NCBI RefSeq assembly: GCF_004794515.1
Contig: NZ_SSDF01000090.1
Location: 124,001-188,000 of the forward strand
Direction of reading: 5' to 3'
Length of the DNA: 64,000 nt
Source of the DNA: Microbacterium sp. A20
GTDB lineage: Bacteria > Actinomycetota > Actinomycetes > Actinomycetales > Microbacteriaceae
This document shows positions 43,068 to 49,278 of this stretch, piece after piece. A program made the position numbers and the translations under genes. The first letter of the stretch is position 1. Each line of letters opens with the position of its first letter. Below the pieces are notes generated by a model, which searched no databases, was not told where the DNA came from, and was given only the letters and a program-made list of their open reading frames with translations.

Positions 43068-43119
43068 GGTCGGCTCAGGGGCGGTCCCGCCTCCGCCACG
43101 CCCGTGAAAGAGGGAGTCG

Positions 43120-44001
43120 ATGACCATTCAGCGCCCGTCCCTCGACCGTGCAGCCGAACTCCGCGATGAGTCGGACGTCATCGGCCGCCTCCGTGACGAC
43201 CCGGCCACCCGGGCGATCGTCGTCCGCGAAGGGCGTGTCAGAGTCGTCGATTCGGCGCTCCTCCGGGTGCCCCCGCAGACTGTGGTCGAGGCGACCTGGG
43301 CTCTCCTCGGACGCGACGCCGACGGCACCGTGCTGCTCCTCGCCGCCGCCCCGCCCGAGACCGATGCGCTCGACACCGCGCCCGACGAGGTCTGGCTCGG
43401 GCTGCGCGATCTCGGCGGCCGTATCGACGGGCAGGAATCGGAGTTGCTCACCGGTGCCATCGCGCTGGCCGGGTGGCTCCGCGATGCACCGTTCTGCCCC
43501 ACGTGCGGCGGGGGGACCGAACTGCGCAACGCCGGGTGGTCGCGGCGCTGCCTGGTGTGCGGACGAGAGCACTTCCCGCGCACCGACCCGGCCGTCATCG
43601 TCGCTGTCGAGAGCCGTGACGGGGAACGTCTGCTGCTCGGCGCCAACGCGAACTGGGGCGGCCGCATGTACTCGTGCTTCGCCGGCTTCACCGAGGCGGG
43701 AGAGTCGCTGGAGTCGACGGTCCACCGCGAGATCGAGGAGGAGTCCGGCGTACGCCTGTCGTCGCTGCGCTACATCTCGTCGCAGGCCTGGCCGTTCCCG
43801 AGGTCGCTCATGGTGGGTTTCCGCGCGGTCGTGGACGACGAGACCGCAGCGCTCGCCGACGGCGAGGAGATCGTCGATGTGCGCTGGTTCACCCGCGCGG
43901 AGATCGGATCCGCGCTCGCCGGGGACGGTCCGGTCGGGCTTCCGGGGCACGCGTCGATCGCCCGCGCACTGATCGTCGACTGGTACGAGGAGCACGCGTG
44001 A
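43120..44001 (+). CDS. nudC: NAD(+) diphosphatase / RNA deNADding Nudix hydrolase
   Basis: Hydrolyses NADH to NMNH and AMP and can remove NAD caps from RNA in studied homologues. 293 aa with an N-terminal domain, a four-cysteine zinc site (CPTCGGGTELRN, RRCLVCGREH) and the Nudix box running from GFTEAGESLESTVHREI to EEESGV (GX5EX7REUXEEXGU fits). The family signature SQPWPFPxS appears as SQAWPFPRS, with Pro changed to Ala. GAGGGAG precedes ATG 43120. The stop overlaps the uvrD2-like gene (GTGA 43998-44001), so the two are coupled. Confidence 0.92.
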   Translation: MTIQRPSLDRAAELRDESDVIGRLRDDPATRAIVVREGRVRVVDSALLRVPPQTVVEATWALLGRDADGTVLLLAAAPPETDALDTAPDEVWLGLRDLGGRIDGQESELLTGAIALAGWLRDAPFCPTCGGGTELRNAGWSRRCLVCGREHFPRTDPAVIVAVESRDGERLLLGANANWGGRMYSCFAGFTEAGESLESTVHREIEEESGVRLSSLRYISSQAWPFPRSLMVGFRAVVDDETAALADGEEIVDVRWFTRAEIGSALAGDGPVGLPGHASIARALIVDWYEEHA

Positions 44002-45719
44002 GCGCACTCGATGCCCTCGACGAGCGGCAGCGGGCTGCAGCATCCGTCCTTCGTGGTCCCGTCGTCGTGCTGGCCGGAGCCGGTACCGGGAAGACACGTG
44101 TCATCACGCATCGCATCGCGCACGGCGTCGACACCGGTGCCTACTCGCCCTCGCGCGTCATGGCGGTCACCTTCACCGCCAAGGCGGCGGGGGAGCTGCG
44201 GGGGCGACTGCGGGCGCTCGGGGTCGATGGGGTCGCTGCTCGAACCTTCCACGCGACCGCGCTCGCGCAGCTCAACTTCTTCTGGCCGACGCTCGCCGGC
44301 TCGCCGGCACCGTCGATCATCGACAACAAGGTGCGGATGCTCGGTCAGGCCGCTGATGCGATCCGGCTCCGCCCGAGCACGGCCACCCTTCGCGACATCG
44401 CATCCGAGATCGAGTGGCGCAAGGTCTCGATGCTGTCGATCGACCAGTACGCCGCGCTCGGGCGACCGATCAGCGGTGTCGACGCCGGTCAACTGGTCGA
44501 GCTCATGCGCGGCTACGAAGCACTGAAGGACGACCGTCGGCAGCTCGACTTCGAAGACGTGCTGCTCGCATGCGCGGGCATGCTGGAGGCGGAGCCGCGG
44601 GTCGCGGCATCCGTCCACGAGCAGTACCGTCATTTCACGGTCGACGAGTTCCAAGACGTCTCGCCGCTGCAGAACAGGCTCCTGGAGCTGTGGCTCGGCG
44701 ACCGGCACGACATCTGCGTCGTCGGCGACGCCAGCCAGACCATCTACTCCTTCGCCGGCGCGGAGCAGCGGTTCCTGCTCGAGTTCGAACGCCGTCACCC
44801 CGATGCCACCGTCGTACGGCTCGAGACCAACTACCGATCCCAGCCGCCGATCCTCACGGTCGCCAATGCGCTCATGCAGGGCCGTCCCGGAGCGCTGGAG
44901 CTCGTGCCGGCGCGCGAGCAGTTCACCGCCGACGCGCCCACCGTCACCGCATACGACACCGAGGGCGAAGAGGCCGCGGGCATCGCTGCCGCCATCTCCG
45001 CGCAGATCGCGGGGGGAGCATCGCCCTCGGAGATCGCAGTGCTCTACCGAGCGCACGCGCAGTCGGCGATGCTGCAGCAGGCGCTCGCCGCGGAGGGCAT
45101 CGCGACGACGGTACTGGGAGGGACTCGCTTCTTCGCGATGCCGGAGGTGCGACAGGCGATCCTGGCCCTGCGTGCGGCGGCGGTCGCACCCACGGAGCAG
45201 GGCTTCCTTCCCGGTGTGCAGCGAGTGCTGCGCGAGCTCGGACTCACCGACGAGCCGCCCGCGGCCGGCGGGGCGCAACGCGGCGGGTGGGAGGCCCGAC
45301 GCGCCATCCTGCGGCTGGCCGAGGAGGCAGGGCCTGACGCGAACCTCCGCAGCTTCAGCGACGCGCTGATGGCGCGAGCGAAGGACCAGCATGAGCCCAC
45401 GATGCGCACGGTGACTCTCTCGACCCTTCACGCGGCGAAGGGCCTCGAATGGCCCCATGTGCATCTCGCCGGCTGGGCCGAGGGCTCCCTCCCGATCTCC
45501 TACGCGACGAGCTTCGAGTCGATCGATGAAGAGCGGCGTCTGGCCTACGTGGGGGTCACGCGGGCCGCGCGAACGCTCTCGCTGTCCTGGTCGCGATCGG
45601 CGGGACGGGGCGAGCGTGCTCCGTCGCGATTCCTCGCTGAGATGGGGACCACGGGCCGCGGCACCGGCATTCTTCGTGAAACGTCACCGAACGCCACACG
45701 CGGGAACCGTCCGCGCTGA
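43998..45719 (+). CDS. UvrD2-like SF1A DNA helicase, short form
   Basis: 3'-5' DNA helicase of 573 aa. Motifs: Q-motif LDERQRAA, Walker A GAGTGKT (27-33), VTFTAKAAGELRGRL, FTVDEFQDVSPLQN, VVGDASQTIYSFAGA, ETNYRSQPPIL, LSTLHAAKGLEW, and YVGVTRAARTLSLSW near the end. The mycobacterial UvrD2 that this resembles by position is about 700 aa, with a C-terminal HRDC and four-cysteine zinc module. Here the chain ends soon after RAPSRFLAEMG, so that module is absent. The C-terminal 164 bp overlap the convergent gene. GTG 43998 is fixed by the overlap with nudC. Confidence 0.88.
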   Translation: MSALDALDERQRAAASVLRGPVVVLAGAGTGKTRVITHRIAHGVDTGAYSPSRVMAVTFTAKAAGELRGRLRALGVDGVAARTFHATALAQLNFFWPTLAGSPAPSIIDNKVRMLGQAADAIRLRPSTATLRDIASEIEWRKVSMLSIDQYAALGRPISGVDAGQLVELMRGYEALKDDRRQLDFEDVLLACAGMLEAEPRVAASVHEQYRHFTVDEFQDVSPLQNRLLELWLGDRHDICVVGDASQTIYSFAGAEQRFLLEFERRHPDATVVRLETNYRSQPPILTVANALMQGRPGALELVPAREQFTADAPTVTAYDTEGEEAAGIAAAISAQIAGGASPSEIAVLYRAHAQSAMLQQALAAEGIATTVLGGTRFFAMPEVRQAILALRAAAVAPTEQGFLPGVQRVLRELGLTDEPPAAGGAQRGGWEARRAILRLAEEAGPDANLRSFSDALMARAKDQHEPTMRTVTLSTLHAAKGLEWPHVHLAGWAEGSLPISYATSFESIDEERRLAYVGVTRAARTLSLSWSRSAGRGERAPSRFLAEMGTTGRGTGILRETSPNATRGNRPR

Positions 45720-46422
45720 CACGCACGACGCGACCCGCAGCGCCGCCGTCGTCGGCGAGGAGCCCGGCGGCGAGCCGGCCGGCCTCGGCGACCTGCGCGG
45801 CGCGGATCGGGCCGGGGTCGCGCCCGATCATCTGCGTGTGCAGCAGCGGCCACGCCGGGTCGAGGGCGGTTGCATGCGCATCTCGGCACGCGAGGCAGGC
45901 GGTTTCGCCGGGGATCACCAGCGGCCCGACGGTCACTCTGCCCGGCTCGAAGGAGACGGGCAGATGCGGGGTGTCTTCGCGGAGGTGGCGTGCGAACTGC
46001 AGTGCCGCCGCCGCACCTCGCACGAGCACGACGCTCACGCCCGGTCGCCGGCCCGGATCGACGAGGGAGACGCCCTCATCGGTGAGCGCCTCGCGGATGC
46101 GGTATTCGCTGCGCCCGTCGTCGATGCCGATGCTCTCGACCCACGCCGGGCGGGGCGTGGTGGGCTCGTCGACGAGGACCGGCTCCAGGCGCGCGAGCAG
46201 ATCTCTGGCCGCCTCGCGCGGTGCTCCGGCCGCGTGTGCGATCACGTCGAACGATCCCCGGCGGAAACCCGTGCGTAGGCGGCTGAGCAGGAGCTCCACC
46301 CACGCGGCATCCGCCTCGATGCGCAGTCCGTCGACGTCGCCGAGCTGCAGTGTGCGCTCGTCCCGCCACAGCAGGGGCGTACTCGGATCGAGGCGCGTGA
46401 GGATCGGCGGTGTGAGGGGCAT
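45556..46422 (-). CDS. Cyclodehydratase-like (TOMM leader-binding) zinc protein
   Basis: 288-aa protein related to the N-terminal/leader-binding part of thiazole/oxazole cyclodehydratases and ThiF/E1-like proteins, widespread as an orphan in actinobacteria. The N-terminal region LLWRDERTLQLG resembles a winged-helix peptide-clamp. A zinc site is suggested by CLACRDAH and, late, FHEECRCRG (CxxC and CxC). No YcaO or precursor peptide is nearby, so natural-product synthesis is unlikely. The role is unknown. ATG 46422 (MPLTPP) is preferred, with GGAGAG directly before it. Its last 54 codons overlap the convergent uvrD2-like gene. Confidence 0.75.
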   Translation of the reverse strand: MPLTPPILTRLDPSTPLLWRDERTLQLGDVDGLRIEADAAWVELLLSRLRTGFRRGSFDVIAHAAGAPREAARDLLARLEPVLVDEPTTPRPAWVESIGIDDGRSEYRIREALTDEGVSLVDPGRRPGVSVVLVRGAAAALQFARHLREDTPHLPVSFEPGRVTVGPLVIPGETACLACRDAHATALDPAWPLLHTQMIGRDPGPIRAAQVAEAGRLAAGLLADDGGAAGRVVRVSADGSRVWRSVTFHEECRCRGPWSPSQRGIATEHARPVPPIATRTARAFARPA

Positions 46423-46504
46423 CTCTCCGATTCTGGAGGGACGCCGGAGTCTGCGGGGTGCTCTCGAAGCATCCGTGGACAACTGCCGGCCGTGCCCCCG
46501 ACGG

Positions 46505-46530
46505 GGGAGGAGAGGTGTGGACCTCCTCCC
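46505..46530 (-). terminator. Hairpin after the DUF2342 gene
   Basis: Ten paired positions with one bulged A and a GTGG loop (46505-46516 with 46521-46530), downstream of the stop on the minus strand. The 46423-46551 gap holds nothing else recognisable. Confidence 0.4.
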
Positions 46531-46551
46531 GCTCCGGCTGACGGCGGATCC

Positions 46552-47994
46552 TCAGACGGGGCGGTCGCCTTCCGGGGCGCCACCGTCGTCCGCGGTCCCA
46601 CCGTCGGCTTCGGTCCCATCGTCGGCCCCGCTCCCACCGTCGGCTCCCTCGGCCGGCGTCTCTTCCGAGAAGTCGTCGCCGTCGAGCAACCGGGCGAGCG
46701 CCTCGTCGAACTCGTCCGCGACGGGCTGTTCGCCGCGCTCCACGGCCTGCAGGCGGGCGACGAGTGCGCTCGGATCGTCGATGTCCTCGGCCGTCGGCAT
46801 CAGGTCGGGGTAGTCCCAGAGCGAGTCGCGGGCGCTGATGCCCACGGCATCGGTCACCGCCTGCCACATCGCAGATGCTTCGCGCATTCGCCGCGGCCGC
46901 AGCTTGAGCCCGACCAGCGCACCGAGCGCGTCCTCGGCGGGACCGCCGACCGCCCGGCGTCGACGGGCGGCCTCTGCGATCCGCGCGCCGTCGGGGAGGC
47001 GCGAGGTCGCCTGTGCGGTCACCACGTCGACCCAGCCGTCGATCGTCGCGATGAGGTTCTCGAGTCGGGTCAGGGCCTCGCGCTGCGCTTCGCTCTGCAC
47101 GGGTAGGAGCGCGCCCCCCTCGATGGCCGCACGCAGCTCCTCAGGGTTCGAGGGGTCCAGCCGGCTCGCGACGTCTTCGAGCGCGTCCACGTCGACGGTC
47201 ACACCGCGGGCGAAGTCCGTGATCTGCGCCATCACGTGCAGGTGCAGCCACTTCGCGTGCCGGTAGAGCCGGGCGTAGGCGAGCTCTCGGGTGGCGAGAT
47301 AGAGCGCGATCTGGTCTTCCGGGATCTCGAGGCCCTCGCCGAACGCCGTGAGGTTCTGCGGGATGACGGCGGCTGTGCCTGCGGGCAGCACGGGGATCCC
47401 GACGTCGCCGCCGGAGACCACCTCGAGCGACAGGTTGCCGAGCACCTGGCCGAATTGAGCGGCGAACACCGAGCCGCCGAGGCCGCGCATGAGCTTGCCC
47501 GCGCCTTGGACGACATCGCGCATCTCCTCGGGGACCTGCGTATCGAGCGCGGAGGTGAGCGCGTCGGCGATGCTGGTCGACACCGGATCGGCGATCTCCT
47601 TCCACACCGGCAGCGTCTTCTCGACCCATTCCCCGCGGGTCATCGCGGTGGGCGTCTCGGCGAGCTCGGAGATCGTGGTGGCCTCGCCGAGCCACAGGTT
47701 CGCGAGGGCGAAGGAATCAGCGAGCGAGGTGCGGGAGCCGTCGGTGATGCCCTGGCCGTCGCGGTTGGCGATGAACAGCGCCTGCCGCAGGGCGTTCTCC
47801 CACGGGTCGCCGCCGAAGGCGCCCTGGAGCTGCGACATGATCGTCTGCATCATCGCGGGGTCGAGGGTGAAGCCGTCCATGCCTTCGAAGGCGCCTCGAA
47901 GCGCCTCGGGGTCGATGTCACCGCCGCCCTGATTCGCGAGCATCCTTCGCAGGAACTCCTGGAAGTCCTCGGGGGTGGGGTCGTTGTCTGCCAT
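46552..47994 (-). CDS. DUF2342 (TIGR03624-like) putative zinc-dependent hydrolase
   Basis: 480-aa protein of the actinobacterial family annotated as zinc-dependent metalloprotease or putative hydrolase. The recognisable core runs near residues 170-290: GAGKLMRGLGGSVFAAQFGQ, VLPAGTAAVIPQNL, then RELAYARLYRHAKWLHLHVMA. In homologues that I recall the last stretch reads EAAHxRLF; here the His is a Tyr, so metal binding may be altered. The C-terminal 40 residues are an acidic Asp/Gly/Ala tail. ATG 47994 has GAGAGG upstream and a TAGCGT -10 about 40 nt away. It is divergent from the PDZ-Lon gene. Confidence 0.82.
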   Translation of the reverse strand: MADNDPTPEDFQEFLRRMLANQGGGDIDPEALRGAFEGMDGFTLDPAMMQTIMSQLQGAFGGDPWENALRQALFIANRDGQGITDGSRTSLADSFALANLWLGEATTISELAETPTAMTRGEWVEKTLPVWKEIADPVSTSIADALTSALDTQVPEEMRDVVQGAGKLMRGLGGSVFAAQFGQVLGNLSLEVVSGGDVGIPVLPAGTAAVIPQNLTAFGEGLEIPEDQIALYLATRELAYARLYRHAKWLHLHVMAQITDFARGVTVDVDALEDVASRLDPSNPEELRAAIEGGALLPVQSEAQREALTRLENLIATIDGWVDVVTAQATSRLPDGARIAEAARRRRAVGGPAEDALGALVGLKLRPRRMREASAMWQAVTDAVGISARDSLWDYPDLMPTAEDIDDPSALVARLQAVERGEQPVADEFDEALARLLDGDDFSEETPAEGADGGSGADDGTEADGGTADDGGAPEGDRPV

Positions 47995-48032
47995 GTCGCT
48001 CGCCTCTCAGCAGGTCTGAAGCCGTGGCCTCT

Positions 48033-48038
48033 ACGCTA
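48033..48038 (-). promoter_or_regulatory. -10 hexamer TAGCGT for the DUF2342 gene
   Basis: Minus-strand TANNNT about 40 nt before ATG 47994, leaving room for the GAGAGG ribosome-binding site. Confidence 0.4.
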
Positions 48039-48100
48039 GTCACAGGTTTCTGCGCGCGAACCCGATGCGGGCAGATCGGTGTACGCCGCCCGCGAACGAC

Positions 48101-48106
48101 GGAGGA
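48101..48106 (+). promoter_or_regulatory. Shine-Dalgarno deciding the PDZ-Lon start
   Basis: GGAGGA with 5 nt before GTG 48112. It makes the upstream in-frame GTG 48079 unlikely. Confidence 0.75.
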
Positions 48107-48111
48107 ATGCA

Positions 48112-49203
48112 GTGGATCGAACGCGGTCTGGAAAGCTCGGACTCGGAGTCTGGGCGCTGATCGTCGCACTCGTCGCCCTGGTCGTGCTGACCTTCCTGCC
48201 TTCGCCGTATGTGATCCAGCGGCCGGGTCCGGTCTACGACACCCTCGGCACCGCGACGGACAAGGACGGCGATGAGGTTCCCCTGATCAAGGTCGAAGGC
48301 GCTGAGACCTTCGAGACCGCGGGCACGCTCGACCTCACCACCGTGCAGGTCGTCGGCAACCGCGAGCGCACCCCGAGCTGGTTCGAGCTGGCACTGGCCT
48401 GGATGGACTCGTCGCGCGCGGTCGTGCCGCTGGACTCGGTGTTCCCTGAGGGCGTCACGACCGAGCAGCGCGATGAGCGCAACGCCACGCTGATGGTCGA
48501 CTCGCAGCACGAGGCGACGGCGGCCGCCCTGAACGAACTCGGCTACGACACGGGCGCAGAAGTCGTGGTCGTGGAGGCGGTCGCGGACTCACCGGCCGAC
48601 GGCGCATTGGAAGCCGATGACGTGATCACGGCGATCGACGGCACGGCGGTCGAGTCGGCGACCGAGCTTCGCGCCGCTATCCAGGAGGCCGCGGGCGACC
48701 CGGTGACCCTGACGGTGCGCCGCGACGGCGAGGAGCAGACCGTCGAAGTGACGCCCGAAGAGCACACCGAGGGCGGGGTGACGACCTGGCTCATCGGCGT
48801 CACGCTCCGCACCGACTACGACTTCGAGATCGATGTGACGATCCAGCTCGACAACGTCGGCGGCCCGAGCGCCGGGATGATGTTCGCGCTCGGCATCATC
48901 GACACCCTCACCGAGGGCGAGCTCAACGGAGGGGAGAACGTGGCCGGCACCGGCACGATCGACGCCGCCGGCACGGTCGGGCCGATCGGCGGGATACGAC
49001 AGAAGCTGTACGGCGCGCGTGACGCCGGAGCCGAGTACTTCCTCGCCCCGGAGGCCAACTGCGACGAGGTCGTCGGGCATGTCCCCGACGGGCTGCAGGT
49101 GATCCGCACGGGAACGCTCGACGAGTCGCTCGACGCGCTCGAAGTCATCGCCGACGACGGCGACGTCGCCTCGCTGCCCACCTGCGAATCCGCCGCCCGC
49201 TGA
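48112..49203 (+). CDS. Membrane-anchored PDZ-Lon (S16) protease
   Basis: 363-aa YlbL-like protein. One N-terminal membrane helix (residues 8-33, LGVWALIVALVALVVLTFLP) anchors an outside domain. A PDZ domain spans about 150-225 (VADSPADGALEADDVITAIDG). The S16 Lon-type peptidase domain has the Ser253 nucleophile in GGPSAGMMFALGIID and the Lys298 partner in GGIRQKLYGARDAG, 45 residues apart as expected. The start is set by a GGAGGA site. It lies next to the UPF0182 gene as in mycobacteria (from memory), which suggests a functional pair at the membrane. Confidence 0.92.
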   Translation: MDRTRSGKLGLGVWALIVALVALVVLTFLPSPYVIQRPGPVYDTLGTATDKDGDEVPLIKVEGAETFETAGTLDLTTVQVVGNRERTPSWFELALAWMDSSRAVVPLDSVFPEGVTTEQRDERNATLMVDSQHEATAAALNELGYDTGAEVVVVEAVADSPADGALEADDVITAIDGTAVESATELRAAIQEAAGDPVTLTVRRDGEEQTVEVTPEEHTEGGVTTWLIGVTLRTDYDFEIDVTIQLDNVGGPSAGMMFALGIIDTLTEGELNGGENVAGTGTIDAAGTVGPIGGIRQKLYGARDAGAEYFLAPEANCDEVVGHVPDGLQVIRTGTLDESLDALEVIADDGDVASLPTCESAAR

Positions 49204-49266
49204 TCCGCGGAGCGGCCGTGACCTCGCCGTGATCGGGATGACAGCCTGCGCACAGTGAGCGATGCC

Positions 49267-49272
49267 TAGGAT
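49267..49272 (+). promoter_or_regulatory. -10 hexamer TAGGAT for the UPF0182 gene
   Basis: TANNNT 6 nt before GTG 49279. Confidence 0.5.
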
Positions 49273-49278
49273 GGAAGG

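Noticed and set aside
45556..46422. Part of a thiazole/oxazole-modified peptide cluster
   Set aside because: No YcaO protein, precursor peptide, dehydrogenase or exporter is nearby.
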